A stretch of 33,600 nucleotides of DNA. Source: Aquabacterium sp. (GTDB lineage Bacteria; Pseudomonadota; Gammaproteobacteria; Burkholderiales; Burkholderiaceae_C). Position 1 is the first letter of the stretch. Every line of letters begins with the position of its first letter. The translations under genes were made by a program, and so were the position numbers. The notes under the pieces were generated by a model. It was not told where the DNA came from and did no database searches. It saw nothing but the letters and a program-made list of their open reading frames with translations. Positions 20,125 to 30,131 of this stretch are shown here, piece by piece. The stretch covers positions 1 to 33,600 of the forward strand of contig NZ_SCTN01000362.1 of assembly GCF_004297345.1 (NCBI RefSeq), written 5' to 3'.

Positions 20125-21519
20125 TCAATATGCGTTACGGTCAAAAATCATCAGGCGGATCGTGCGGATGATGATCTGCAGATCCAATCCCAAGGACCAG
20201 TTGCGCAGGTATTCCAGGTCGTATTCGACCCGAGCCTGCATCTTCTCGATGGTTTCTGTTTCGCCGCGCAAGCCGTTGACCTGGGCCCAGCCTGTGATGC
20301 CGGGGCGCACCTTGTGGCGCACCATGTAGGCCTTGATCAGGCGGCGGTATTCCTCGTTGTGCGCCACAGCGTGCGGGCGAGGCCCCACGATGCTCATGCG
20401 GCCCTGCAGCACGTTGATGAACTGCGGCAACTCATCCAGAGATGTCTTGCGGATGAACGCACCAAATGGCGTGATGCGCGAATCGCCCTTGGTGGCCTGC
20501 TTGACCACAGCGCCGTTATCTTGCGTGCGCATGGAGCGGAACTTGTAGACGATGATCTCTTCGCCGTCCAGGCCATTGCGGCGCTGCTTGAAGACCACAG
20601 GGCCCGGGGAGCTGAGCTTCACCCCGATGGACAAGGCAATCAGGATGGGCGAGATCAGCACCAGGATGATGCTGGCCAGCACGATGTCGGACACGCGTTT
20701 GACCAGGTCATTGGTCCCCGTGAAAGGTGTTTCGCAGATGCCGACAACCGGCACGCCATTCATATCCTGCAGGCGTCCCTGGATGATGCTGATGCCGAAC
20801 ACATCAGGCGCGAAGTAAAGGGAAGCGGTCGTGCCCTGCACGGCTTCCAGCAACTCGACGATACGCGGCTGGGAACCCAGTGGCAGCGTGATGTAGACCT
20901 CGTGCACGCCATGCGCATACACGTAGTTGGCCACGTCACGCAGGCCGCCAAGGCGCATGCTTACGGCCTCGGGCAGCACGCGGCTGTCAGTGCGGTCATC
21001 GAAGTAGCCGATGAACTCGGTACTTTGATCCGGGTTGCTTTGCAGCGCACGCGCCACCTTGCCACCCAGCGGGCCCGCACCCACCACGATCGCCTTGCGC
21101 CGCGCATTGGGCAGGGAGGAGCGATGCTTGATGATCGCCTTGCCAATCAGAACGGCAATCCATTGATACAAGGGTGTGAGCACAGCCCAGGCCAGCATCA
21201 CATCGAAATCGAAGAACTGCAGGCTGTTGGTGGCGTAACCGCACAACCACAGGATGGCCAGCATGGACACCCAGGAGCTGACGATGTCTACCCCAGCTTC
21301 CAGGCGGGAATCCGTGAAACGGTTTCGCCCCGGAAAGGTGAGCGCAAACACCAACAGGCACAAGGCCATGGACGCGCGCATCACGGGCTCGTTGAAATAG
21401 GCCAACGCCCCCAGAAGGGAGGCAACGGTGATGGACGGCTCCAGAAAAGCCGCCACGAAAGATGTCACCGATTGCGGAGCGCTGAAAAACGTGCGGTTGT
21501 AATTTCGATTGTTGAACAT
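20125..21519 (-). CDS. Undecaprenyl-phosphate glucose phosphotransferase (WcaJ/polyprenyl glycosylphosphotransferase)
   Basis: N-terminal TM segments, CoA-binding-like 'AIVVGAGPLGGKVARAL', C-terminal 'FKQRRNGLDGEEIIVYKFRSMR', 'KTSLDELPQFINVLQGRMSIVGPRPHAVAHNEEY', 'KVRPGITGWAQVNGLRGET'. ATG at 21519 preferred over 21600. Confidence 0.93.
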   Translation of the reverse strand: MFNNRNYNRTFFSAPQSVTSFVAAFLEPSITVASLLGALAYFNEPVMRASMALCLLVFALTFPGRNRFTDSRLEAGVDIVSSWVSMLAILWLCGYATNSLQFFDFDVMLAWAVLTPLYQWIAVLIGKAIIKHRSSLPNARRKAIVVGAGPLGGKVARALQSNPDQSTEFIGYFDDRTDSRVLPEAVSMRLGGLRDVANYVYAHGVHEVYITLPLGSQPRIVELLEAVQGTTASLYFAPDVFGISIIQGRLQDMNGVPVVGICETPFTGTNDLVKRVSDIVLASIILVLISPILIALSIGVKLSSPGPVVFKQRRNGLDGEEIIVYKFRSMRTQDNGAVVKQATKGDSRITPFGAFIRKTSLDELPQFINVLQGRMSIVGPRPHAVAHNEEYRRLIKAYMVRHKVRPGITGWAQVNGLRGETETIEKMQARVEYDLEYLRNWSLGLDLQIIIRTIRLMIFDRNAY

Positions 21520-21735
21520 GAATACCAGGGGCTCGCCCCAAGCCCCGGAAAGCGCCACGACGATTGCACTTTTGGCGCAATCGTCATGATCGGAGAACAC
21601 GTGACGAATGAAGGACCCTCAAGCAAAAGGCCAGCGAGACATTGTGGACCAAAAAGTATGACACCTTGCCCCGGATTCCCCCCCTGTTCCCCACGAGTTT
21701 CCGGGGGGTGTCGGGGCGCACCTACAATTGGCACC

Positions 21736-22317
21736 ATGGCACCTCACCCTCTCTCCTGGATCGGTCAACTCGCGCTGCCGAGACTGACGCTGCTGCTCAA
21801 CCACATCGTGTCGAGCGAACCCGTGGCCACGGCCAAACTGCAGGCCCACACTGGGCGAACCATCGATATTCGCTGGGACTCGTCGTTCAAACCGCCTCTG
21901 CCGGCCTTCTTGAGCGGCGGCCAAAGCGGGGCTTGGCAACCAGCGCCCTGGCGATTCGTGATCACGCCAGCCGGCCTGTTTGAAGCGGTTGAGAGCACGT
22001 CAAGCGCCGTGCAAGCCGATACAAATGTCACACCTTCTGGCGGACTGATCATCACCGTCCGCCTGGCCGATCCGCTCACGATGGCTCGTCAGGCTCTGCG
22101 CGGCGAACGCCCCGAAGTCAACATCGAGGGTGACGCGGCCTTGGCGGAGGTCGCTTCCTGGATGATGAAAAACCTGCGCTGGGACGTGCAGGACGACATC
22201 GCGCGCTGGCTGGGCAACACCCCTGCTGAACTGCTGCGCGCCGTCGGGGAAAGCATCAAGCAGAACCTGCAGCGCTGGCGCCCGCAGGCCGGTGGCCGCC
22301 CCGGCGCTTCCCGCTAA
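21736..22317 (+). CDS. ubiJ: Ubiquinone biosynthesis accessory factor UbiJ-like (SCP2-like)
   Basis: 193 aa from ATG 21736; 'LTMARQALRGERPEVNIEGDAALAEVASWMMKNLRWDVQDDIARWLG' is a UbiJ/SCP2-like pattern; immediately upstream of ubiB. Confidence 0.8.
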   Translation: MAPHPLSWIGQLALPRLTLLLNHIVSSEPVATAKLQAHTGRTIDIRWDSSFKPPLPAFLSGGQSGAWQPAPWRFVITPAGLFEAVESTSSAVQADTNVTPSGGLIITVRLADPLTMARQALRGERPEVNIEGDAALAEVASWMMKNLRWDVQDDIARWLGNTPAELLRAVGESIKQNLQRWRPQAGGRPGASR

Positions 22318-22334
22318 AGAACGGCTGATTGCCG

Positions 22335-23897
22335 ATGCGCGCGTTGTTTCGCCCCGCCTACATCGGCCTGATCGCACTGCGATACGGGCTGGATGGCCTT
22401 TTCCTGGACAGCCTTCGGCGTCCGGGCCTGAGCGCGCTGGCCCGCGTGCTGTCCTTCGGCCGACGGCTGAATGCCCCCCGCGGTCAGCGCCTGCGCGAAG
22501 CCCTGGAGCACCTGGGGCCCATCTTCGTCAAGTTCGGGCAGATGCTGTCTACCCGGCGAGACCTGCTCCCACCCGACATCGCCGATGAGTTGGCGCGCCT
22601 GCAAGACCGCGTCCCTCCTTTCCCCAGCGACGAATCCGTCCGCCTGGTGGAAAAGGCGCTCGGACGCCCCATCGCAGCCGTGTTCAAACAGTTTGATGCG
22701 GACCCGGTGGCCTCGGCATCTGTCGCGCAAGTGCACTTTGCCGTGCTGCACGATGGGCGTGAAGTAGCAGTCAAGGTGCTGCGCCCCGGCATGCTCAACG
22801 TCATTGACGACGACCTGGCCCTGATGCGCACACTGGCTAGCTGGGTCGAGCGGATCTGGGCCGACGGCCGACGCCTCAAGCCACGCGAGGTGGTCGCCGA
22901 GTTCGACAAATACCTGCACGACGAGCTTGATCTGGTGCGCGAGGCCGCCAATGCCGCGCAATTGCGCCGCAACATGAACGGCCTCGACCTGGTGCTCGTG
23001 CCCGAAATGATCTGGGACTACTGCACGCCCACCGTGATGGTGATGGAGCGCATGAAGGGCGTGCCCATCAGCCAGATGCAGCGGCTGCGCGAAGCTGGCG
23101 TCGACATCAAGAAACTGGCGCGTGACGGCGTCACCATCTTCTTCACCCAGGTCTTCCGCGACGGGTTCTTCCATGCCGACATGCACCCGGGCAACATCCA
23201 GGTCAGCCTGGATCCAATCAGCTTCGGGCGTTACATCGCGCTGGACTTTGGCATCATCGGCACACTCACCGAAGTCGATAAAGACTATCTCGCGCAGAAC
23301 TTCGTGGCCTTCTTCCACCGCGACTACAAACGCGTGGCGGAACTGCACATCGAGAGTGGCTGGGTGCCCCCCAACACCCGCGTCGATGAGCTTGAAGGCG
23401 CCGTGCGTACCGTGTGCGAGCCCTATTTTGATCGCCCGATCAAGGAAATCTCGCTCGGCCAGGTGCTGATGCGCCTGTTCCAGATCTCGCGGCGCTTCAA
23501 TGTCGAGATCCAGCCCCAGTTGGTACTGTTGCAAAAGACACTGCTGAATGTGGAGGGCCTGGGGCGCGAGCTGGATCCGGATCTGGATCTGTGGAGCACA
23601 GCCAAACCATTCCTGGAGCGCTGGATGCACGAGCAGGTTGGCGTGCGCGGCTTGTTCGAGCGCCTCAAGCGCGAGGCCCCGCGCTACGCCAAATTGCTGC
23701 CGGAATTGCCACGCCTGATCCACAAGAACCTGGAACAGGGCGACTCAGCCTTGCGCCGCGATCTTCACGCCATGCTGCAGGAGCAGCGCCGCACCAACCG
23801 GACCTTGTCGGCCATGCTGTGGATAGGCTTGGGCTTTATCTTGGGGTTGGGCGCGGCGCAACTGATGGCGCATCTATACGCCATGGGACTGATCTGA
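22335..23897 (+). CDS. ubiB: Ubiquinone biosynthesis regulatory protein kinase UbiB
   Basis: '[38 protein letters not shown]', '[30 protein letters not shown]', '[15 protein letters not shown]', '[10 protein letters not shown]'. Confidence 0.97.
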   Translation: MRALFRPAYIGLIALRYGLDGLFLDSLRRPGLSALARVLSFGRRLNAPRGQRLREALEHLGPIFVKFGQMLSTRRDLLPPDIADELARLQDRVPPFPSDESVRLVEKALGRPIAAVFKQFDADPVASASVAQVHFAVLHDGREVAVKVLRPGMLNVIDDDLALMRTLASWVERIWADGRRLKPREVVAEFDKYLHDELDLVREAANAAQLRRNMNGLDLVLVPEMIWDYCTPTVMVMERMKGVPISQMQRLREAGVDIKKLARDGVTIFFTQVFRDGFFHADMHPGNIQVSLDPISFGRYIALDFGIIGTLTEVDKDYLAQNFVAFFHRDYKRVAELHIESGWVPPNTRVDELEGAVRTVCEPYFDRPIKEISLGQVLMRLFQISRRFNVEIQPQLVLLQKTLLNVEGLGRELDPDLDLWSTAKPFLERWMHEQVGVRGLFERLKREAPRYAKLLPELPRLIHKNLEQGDSALRRDLHAMLQEQRRTNRTLSAMLWIGLGFILGLGAAQLMAHLYAMGLI

Positions 23898-24050
23898 CGC
23901 CACGAGGCCCCCTGCCTGAGGGGGGCGTCGCGCCGTTACACGGCCTTGCACAAAGGCCCGCCTGACTCGCACTAAACTGCGCCCCGCGCGTTTCGCGCAT
24001 GGCCCTTGCTTTAGCTCATTCGTGACCTCCTCGCGCGGAAGACCGCTGAC

Positions 24051-25535
24051 ATGAACATCACATTGCTCGCGTTTGTGTTCCTCTATCTCCTCGGCACCAT
24101 GGGGATCGGTATTTACGCGGGCACCCGCATCAAGGACACGGCCGACTTTGCCGTGGCGGGTCGCAGCCTGCCGCTGGCCATGGTGATCACCACCACGTTT
24201 GCCACCTGGTTCGGCGCCGAGACCGTCATGGGCATCCCAGCCAAATTCGTGCAAGGCGGCCTCAACGCTGTCGTGGAAGACCCGTTCGGCGCATCCATGT
24301 GTCTGGTGCTGGTCGGGGCCTTCTTTGCCACGCGCCTGTACAAGATGGAGCTGCTGACCATCGGTGACTTCTACCGCAGCCGCTTCGGCAAGGGCGTCGA
24401 GATCTTTTGCTCGCTGGTCATCATCCTGAGCTACCTGGGTTGGGTGGCCGCACAGATCACCGCCTTGGGCCTGGTGTTCTCGGTGTTGTCTGGTGATCAG
24501 ATTTCGCCCGAATGGGGCATGGCCATCGGCACCACGCTGGTGTTGATCTATGTGCTGATCGGCGGCATGCTGGCGGTGGCCTGGACCGACTTCATCCAGA
24601 TGATCGTGCTGATCGTCGGGCTGTCGCTGATCGCGATCATGGCGGGCCATCAGGCGGGCGGCGCAGGCAAAGTGCTGGAACTGGCCCAGACCAACGACTG
24701 GTTCAAGATCCTGCCGGCCGAGCACACCACGCACACCTGGATTGCCTTTGTGGGCACCGCCATCACGATGATGCTGGGTTCGATCCCGCAACAGGACGTG
24801 TTCCAGCGCGTGATGTCCGCCAAGGATGCCCAGACGGCCCAACGCGGCGCCATGATCGGCGGCTTCAGCTACCTGGCTTTTGCCTTCGTGCCCATGTTCA
24901 TCGTGGCGTCTTCGCTGCTCATCATGCCGGAGCAGGCCAAGGCCTTGCTGGCCGGTGATTCGCAAAAGGTGCTGCCCACGTTGATCCTGACCCACATGCC
25001 GCTGATCGCGCAGGTGTTCTTCTTTGGCGCGCTGGTCTCGGCCATCAAATCGACGTCGTCGGCCACGCTGCTGGCGCCCTCCGTCAGTTTTGTGGAAAAC
25101 ATCCTGCGTAACATCCGCCCCGGCATGAGCGACCGCAAGGTGCTGCTGTCCCTGCGCATCACGATCCTGATCTTCACGGCGCTGGTGCTGACCTATGCCA
25201 TCAAGATGAAGGGCACGCCGATCTATGACATGGTGTCTGCGGCCTATCAGGTGACCCTGGTTGGCGCCTTCGTGCCGCTGACCTTCGGGCTGTACTGGCG
25301 CCGCGCCACCACACAGGGCGCGATCCTGTCCATCGTGGCGGGCATTGGCACCTGGGCACCGTTTGTGGCCAATGGCGTGTTTGGCGATGCCAGCTGGAAC
25401 GAGATATTCCCCGGACAACTGGCTGGCTTGCTGGCAGCCTTGGCGGGCATGGTGCTCGGCTCGCTGCTGCCGCAAGTTCTGCCTGACGCCCATGGCCGCA
25501 AGCACCACCTGGACAAGCCAACTTTGCAAGCGTGA
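24051..25535 (+). CDS. Sodium:solute symporter (SSS) family protein
   Basis: 494 aa, many TM segments; 'DFAVAGRSLPLAMVITTTFATWFGAETVMGIPAKF', 'TIGDFYRSRFGKGVE', 'SAIKSTSSATLLAPSVSF'. Confidence 0.93.
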   Translation: MNITLLAFVFLYLLGTMGIGIYAGTRIKDTADFAVAGRSLPLAMVITTTFATWFGAETVMGIPAKFVQGGLNAVVEDPFGASMCLVLVGAFFATRLYKMELLTIGDFYRSRFGKGVEIFCSLVIILSYLGWVAAQITALGLVFSVLSGDQISPEWGMAIGTTLVLIYVLIGGMLAVAWTDFIQMIVLIVGLSLIAIMAGHQAGGAGKVLELAQTNDWFKILPAEHTTHTWIAFVGTAITMMLGSIPQQDVFQRVMSAKDAQTAQRGAMIGGFSYLAFAFVPMFIVASSLLIMPEQAKALLAGDSQKVLPTLILTHMPLIAQVFFFGALVSAIKSTSSATLLAPSVSFVENILRNIRPGMSDRKVLLSLRITILIFTALVLTYAIKMKGTPIYDMVSAAYQVTLVGAFVPLTFGLYWRRATTQGAILSIVAGIGTWAPFVANGVFGDASWNEIFPGQLAGLLAALAGMVLGSLLPQVLPDAHGRKHHLDKPTLQA

Positions 25536-25554
25536 TGCCCCACGCTTGCGGGGC
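25526..25554. repeat. Overlapping inverted repeats at the symporter stop codon
   Basis: GCAAGCGT (25526-25533)/ACGCTTGC (25542-25549), perfect 8 bp, and GCCCC (25537-25541)/GGGGC (25550-25554). Confidence 0.5.
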
Positions 25555-25634
25555 GTCTGACATCGACAACTTGAAACGTTCTGGCGGCGCCCCATCTAGA
25601 ATGGCGTCTTTACGGGATTGCCCGAGGTTTTCAC

Positions 25635-25973
25635 ATGCCGATTTACGCCTACCGCTGCGAGTCCTGCGGCCACGCCAAGGATGTCTTGCAAAAAATGTCC
25701 GACCCGGTTCTGACCACCTGCCCTGCTTGTGGCGCCGAGTCTTTCCAGAAACAGATCACGGCCGCCGGCTTCCAGCTCAAGGGCTCGGGCTGGTACGTGA
25801 CCGACTTCCGAGGTGGTTCGGGCGGCGGCACCAGCGCCCCGGCGACTGGCGCGGCAACGGCTGCTGCGGCAACTGAATCCAGCGCAGCCCCAGCCGCATC
25901 GTCAGACAGCGGCTCAAGCTCAGGTGGCGACACGGCTGCCGGCGGTTGCGGCTCGTCCTGCGCCTGCCACTGA
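25635..25973 (+). CDS. FmdB-family zinc-ribbon protein
   Basis: 'MPIYAYRCESCGHAKDVLQKMSDPVLTTCPACGAESFQKQITAAGFQLKGSGWYVTDF', then Ala/Ser/Gly-rich tail ending 'CGSSCACH'. Confidence 0.95.
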   Translation: MPIYAYRCESCGHAKDVLQKMSDPVLTTCPACGAESFQKQITAAGFQLKGSGWYVTDFRGGSGGGTSAPATGAATAAAATESSAAPAASSDSGSSSGGDTAAGGCGSSCACH

Positions 25974-26009
25974 CATCTCGCCCAAACAGCCCCCCACACA
26001 AGGCACCAC

Positions 26010-26672
26010 GTGAAGAAATACATCCTGACCGGCCTGTTGGTCTGGTTGCCCCTGGCCATCACGATCTGGGTGCTGATGCACGTGGCAGGGACGCTGGACG
26101 GCGTGTTTGGCACACTGGTCGTGGCCGCGCAGACCGTGCTGCCAGAAAGCGCACGCCCGCTGTTGCAGCAATTGCGAGAGGTACCCGGCCTGAGCGTGAT
26201 CATCGTGGTCACCGCCCTGTGGCTGACCGGTGTGGCCGTGACCAATATGGCGGGCCAGTGGCTGCTCAACCAGTCGAACCGGATGTTCTCCAACATCCCC
26301 ATCGTCAAGAGCATCTACACCTCGGTCAAGCAGGTGTCAGACACCCTGTTTTCCAGCAGCGGCCAGGCCTTCCGTCAGGCGGTGCTGGTGCAGTACCCGC
26401 GTGCCGGCTCGTACACGATTGCCTTTGTCACAGGCAAACCCAACGGTGAGGTGGCGGACAACCTGCCCGCCGACATGCTGACCCTGTATGTGCCCACCAC
26501 GCCCAACCCGACCTCCGGCTTCATGCTGATGATGCCGCGTGCCGATGTGGTGGAGTTGCAGATGTCGGTGGACGAGGCGCTGAAATACATCATTTCCATG
26601 GGCGTCGTAGCGCCGCCAGCGGCTGCCGCGACCGGTACTTTGCCTCCGGTCACGCCAACGACCCAATCCTGA
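26010..26672 (+). CDS. DUF502 family membrane protein
   Basis: '[22 protein letters not shown]', '[36 protein letters not shown]', '[18 protein letters not shown]'-type motif; GTG start; just upstream of aspS. Confidence 0.92.
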   Translation: MKKYILTGLLVWLPLAITIWVLMHVAGTLDGVFGTLVVAAQTVLPESARPLLQQLREVPGLSVIIVVTALWLTGVAVTNMAGQWLLNQSNRMFSNIPIVKSIYTSVKQVSDTLFSSSGQAFRQAVLVQYPRAGSYTIAFVTGKPNGEVADNLPADMLTLYVPTTPNPTSGFMLMMPRADVVELQMSVDEALKYIISMGVVAPPAAAATGTLPPVTPTTQS

Positions 26673-26745
26673 ACGACAATGGAGGGTTTCGGGCCTGCGC
26701 AAAATGCGTGGGCCGCGTAGATCCTCATCTCGGAGAAAACCAACA

Positions 26746-28545
26746 ATGCGCACCACTTACTGTGGTCTGGTCAGCGAAGCGCTGATGGGCCAGACCGTGA
26801 CGCTGATGGGCTGGGCCCACCGTCGCCGCGACCACGGCGGCGTGATCTTCATCGACATGCGCGACCGTGAAGGTCTGGTGCAGGTGGTGTTCGACCCCGA
26901 CCGTGCCGATTCATTCAAGATCGCCGAAGACGTGCGTGGTGAGTTCTGCCTGAAGGTGACCGGCGTCGTGCGCGCCCGCCCTGCCGGCACGGAAAACGCC
27001 GGCCTGACCAGCGGTAAGATCGAAGTGCTGGGCCACACCTTGGAAGTGCTGAACGCTTCCGTGACGCCTCCGTTCCAGATCGACGACGAGAACCTGTCGG
27101 AGACGACCCGCCTCACGCACCGCGTGCTGGACCTGCGTCGCCCCTACATGCAAAAGAACCTGATGCTGCGCTACCGCGTGGCGATGGAAGCGCGCAAGTT
27201 CCTGGACGAGCACGGCTTTGTCGACATCGAAACCCCGATGCTGACCAAGTCCACGCCCGAAGGCGCCCGCGACTACCTCGTGCCCTCGCGCGTGCACGAC
27301 GGCCAGTTCTTCGCCCTGCCTCAGTCGCCCCAGCTGTTCAAGCAGCTGCTGATGGTGGCCGGCTTCGACCGCTACTACCAGATCACCAAGTGCTTCCGCG
27401 ACGAAGACCTGCGTGCTGATCGCCAGCCCGAATTCACCCAGATCGATATTGAAACGAGCTTCCTGACCGAGCAGGAAATCCGTGACATGTTCGAAGGCAT
27501 GATCCGCCACGTCTTCATGAAGGCGTTGAATGTGGACCTGGGCGTGTACCCCGTCATGAAGTACGCCGATGCCATGCACCGCTTCGGTTCGGACAAGCCT
27601 GACCTGCGCGTCAAGCTGGAGTTCACCGAGTTGACCGACGTGATGGCCGATGTGGACTTCAAGGTCTTCTCGACGCCTGCCACGACCAAGGGCGGCCGTG
27701 TGGTGGCCCTGTGCGTGCCCGGTGGCGGCACGATGTCGCGCGGCGAGATCGACGCCTACACCGAGTTCGTCAAGATCTACGGCGCCAAGGGCCTGGCCTG
27801 GATCAAGGTCAACGAAGTGGCCAAGGGCCGTGACGGCCTGCAGTCGCCCATCGTCAAGAACCTGCACGATGCGGCCATTGCCAAGATCCTGGAGCGCACG
27901 GGCGCCAAGGACGGCGACCTGATCTTCTTCGGCGCCGACAAGGAAAAGGTGGTCAACGACGCCATCGGTGCCCTGCGCCTGAAGGTGGGCCACTCCGAAT
28001 TCGGCAAGAAGGCCGGCCTGTTCGAAGACCGCTGGGCCCCGCTGTGGGTGGTGGACTTCCCGATGTTCGAGTACGACGACGAAGGCGAACGCTGGAACGC
28101 CGTGCACCACCCCTTCACCGCCCCGAAGGATGGTCACGAAGACTACATGGACACCGATCCAGGCAAGTGCATCGCCAAGGCGTATGACATGGTCCTGAAC
28201 GGTTGGGAACTGGGTGGCGGCTCGATCCGTATCCACCGCGCCGAAGTGCAATCCAAGGTGTTCAGCGCCCTGAAGATCACGGAAGAAGACGCCAAGGTCA
28301 AGTTCGGCTTCCTGCTGGACGCGCTGCAGTACGGTGCGCCTCCTCACGGCGGCCTGGCCTTCGGTCTGGACCGCCTGGTCACCCTGATGACCAAGGCCGA
28401 GTCCATCCGTGACGTGATCGCCTTCCCCAAGACGCAACGCGCCCAGTGCCTGCTGACCGGCGCGCCGTCGCTGGTCGACGAGAAGCAACTGCGCGAACTG
28501 CACATCCGCCTGCGCAATGCAGCGGCTGCCACGCCTGCTGCTTAA
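26746..28545 (+). CDS. aspS: Aspartyl-tRNA synthetase
   Basis: '[30 protein letters not shown]', '[24 protein letters not shown]', '[21 protein letters not shown]', '[13 protein letters not shown]'. ATG at 26746. Confidence 0.98.
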   Translation: MRTTYCGLVSEALMGQTVTLMGWAHRRRDHGGVIFIDMRDREGLVQVVFDPDRADSFKIAEDVRGEFCLKVTGVVRARPAGTENAGLTSGKIEVLGHTLEVLNASVTPPFQIDDENLSETTRLTHRVLDLRRPYMQKNLMLRYRVAMEARKFLDEHGFVDIETPMLTKSTPEGARDYLVPSRVHDGQFFALPQSPQLFKQLLMVAGFDRYYQITKCFRDEDLRADRQPEFTQIDIETSFLTEQEIRDMFEGMIRHVFMKALNVDLGVYPVMKYADAMHRFGSDKPDLRVKLEFTELTDVMADVDFKVFSTPATTKGGRVVALCVPGGGTMSRGEIDAYTEFVKIYGAKGLAWIKVNEVAKGRDGLQSPIVKNLHDAAIAKILERTGAKDGDLIFFGADKEKVVNDAIGALRLKVGHSEFGKKAGLFEDRWAPLWVVDFPMFEYDDEGERWNAVHHPFTAPKDGHEDYMDTDPGKCIAKAYDMVLNGWELGGGSIRIHRAEVQSKVFSALKITEEDAKVKFGFLLDALQYGAPPHGGLAFGLDRLVTLMTKAESIRDVIAFPKTQRAQCLLTGAPSLVDEKQLRELHIRLRNAAAATPAA

Positions 28546-28607
28546 TTTGCTTACAAGCTCACCCAAGAGGGGCGGTTGAACGACAGCACCTCTTGCGTAA
28601 ACTTCGA

Positions 28608-28634
28608 CGGGTCACCCATGCGGTGGCCCGTTTT
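28608..28634 (+). terminator. Rho-independent terminator downstream of aspS
   Basis: CGGGTCACC-catgc-GGTGGCCCG-TTTTCATTT; 9-bp stem with one G-U pair. Confidence 0.7.
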
Positions 28635-28665
28635 CATTTCCAGCATCAAATTCAGGATTGTTCCC

Positions 28666-29478
28666 ATGCGTGCCGTCTCTTGCGCCTTGCTCGTTTCATC
28701 TCTGCTCGTGGCCATGAGCCTGACGGGCTGCAAAGACAAGACGCCGCAGTCGTCCACCGAACTGGGCAAAGGTGGCTCGATGGTCAGCGGCTCGGCAGGT
28801 CCCAAGGGCGCGCAGGGCGCCGACAGCTCGCTGGTGAAATGCGATGCCCCCGTGGCCACGCTGGCACTGGCCGAGAACCCCGATGGCTACACCATGCGCA
28901 GCGACTACCAACTGCCCTCCACGCCCGTGCCGCTGATCAAGCTGCTGGCCCAGCAAAGCGGCTGCTTCCGTGTGGTGGACCGTGCAGCCGGCCTGCGCAG
29001 CACCATGCAGGAAAGCCAGTTGAAGGAAGCCGGCATCGTGCGCGCCGACAGCACGGTACACAAAGGCCGAGGCTATGAAGCGCAATACACCGTCATCCCC
29101 AGCCTGACCTTCAGCGAGCAGGATGCCGGGCGCGGCATTGCGGGCATCCTGTCGAGCATTCCCGTGCTGCGTGACATCGCCGGGCTGGCCGGCCTGCTGG
29201 AGCAGGTCAAGTTGAAAGAAGCCCAGGTAGCCCTGCTGCTGACAGACAACGAAACCACCGAGCAACTCGCAGCAGCCACCGGCTCGGCCCGCACGACGGA
29301 TCTGGGCCTGGGTGGCCTGATCGCCAGCAAGCTGGGTGGCGCAGCAGGTCTGGGCTGGAGCAACACCAACGAAGGCAAGGTGATTGCAGCCGCCTTCCTG
29401 GATGCGCACAACAAGCTGGTGGTGCAGGTGCGTGAGTTGCAAGCCAAGGCTTTGCCGCCAGCCGTCCCCACGAAATAA
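28666..29478 (+). CDS. CsgG-like lipoprotein
   Basis: Lipobox 'LLVAMSLTGC', then 'LIKLLAQQSGCFRVVDRAAGLRSTMQESQLKEAGIV', resembling the CsgG/HfaB pattern '(S/N)GRFxVVER..L..lL.EQ.L...G'. ATG at 28666 preferred over 28576. Confidence 0.75.
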   Translation: MRAVSCALLVSSLLVAMSLTGCKDKTPQSSTELGKGGSMVSGSAGPKGAQGADSSLVKCDAPVATLALAENPDGYTMRSDYQLPSTPVPLIKLLAQQSGCFRVVDRAAGLRSTMQESQLKEAGIVRADSTVHKGRGYEAQYTVIPSLTFSEQDAGRGIAGILSSIPVLRDIAGLAGLLEQVKLKEAQVALLLTDNETTEQLAAATGSARTTDLGLGGLIASKLGGAAGLGWSNTNEGKVIAAAFLDAHNKLVVQVRELQAKALPPAVPTK

Positions 29479-29529
29479 GTGTGCGCCCACCAGGAGCGTG
29501 TCGTGCCCTCGTCATGACACACTTGGCGC

Positions 29530-30054
29530 ATGCTTGAGACACCCCACAAGATTCCGCAATCCGTTCTGGTCGTCATCTACACGCCGGAGCTGGACGTGCT
29601 GTTGATCGAGCGCGCCAAGCAACCCGGCTTCTGGCAAAGCGTGACCGGCTCCAAAGACACGCTGGACGAGGCCTGGGCAGAAACGGCTGTCCGTGAAGTT
29701 CAGGAAGAGACCGGCATTGTCATTGGTTCACCTGCTGTGCCAGAAGATGCCTTGTGCGACTGGTCCGTCGAGAACATTTACGAGATCTACCCGGTCTGGC
29801 GCGCACGCTATGCGCCGGGTGTGACCCACAACACCGAGCGGGTTTTCGGGCTGTGTGTGCCCCAAGGCACCCCTGTGACACTGGCGCCTCGCGAACATAC
29901 CCAATACGCCTGGCTGCCCTGGCGCGAGGCCGCCGACCGTTGTTTTTCGCCGTCGAACGCAGAGGCCATCCTGCAGCTGGCGCAGCGTATCGCCCCTGCG
30001 GATGCCTCTGTGCCAGGTCAAACCGCCGAGCAGAAGGGGAAAGCCCCCGCTTGA
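29530..30054 (+). CDS. nudB: NUDIX hydrolase, dihydroneopterin triphosphate diphosphatase-like
   Basis: 'IPQSVLVVIYTPELDVLLIERAKQPGFWQSVTGSKD', Nudix box 'AWAETAVREVQEETGI', 'HTQYAWLPWREAADRCFSPSNAEAI'. Confidence 0.93.
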   Translation: MLETPHKIPQSVLVVIYTPELDVLLIERAKQPGFWQSVTGSKDTLDEAWAETAVREVQEETGIVIGSPAVPEDALCDWSVENIYEIYPVWRARYAPGVTHNTERVFGLCVPQGTPVTLAPREHTQYAWLPWREAADRCFSPSNAEAILQLAQRIAPADASVPGQTAEQKGKAPA

Positions 30055-30131
30055 AAGCGCGCTCAAGCACCCGCAGTTGGGTTTATCTTTGACACCATAG
30101 GGTTGCCCTCGCATCGCCGCCAGATATCGCC

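Noticed and set aside
20314-21735. Long 5' part of the 667-aa plus-strand ORF (20314..22317)
   Set aside because: Antisense to the wcaJ-like gene; only the 3' part from ATG 21736 is a credible gene (ubiJ-like).
22314-23723. 469-aa minus-strand ORF
   Set aside because: Antisense to ubiB; no family motifs.
23896-23929. Hairpin after ubiB (GCCCCCT-gcctg-AGGGGGGC within GACGCC...GGCGTC)
   Set aside because: Strong stem but no T-run; not firm enough to call an intrinsic terminator.
23874-25595. 573-aa minus-strand ORF
   Set aside because: Antisense to the well-supported SSS symporter; His/Gln/Arg-rich low-complexity translation typical of antisense frames in GC-rich DNA.
26911-28566. 551-aa minus-strand ORF
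   Set aside because: Fully antisense to aspS; no recognisable motifs, composition typical of a spurious GC-rich frame.
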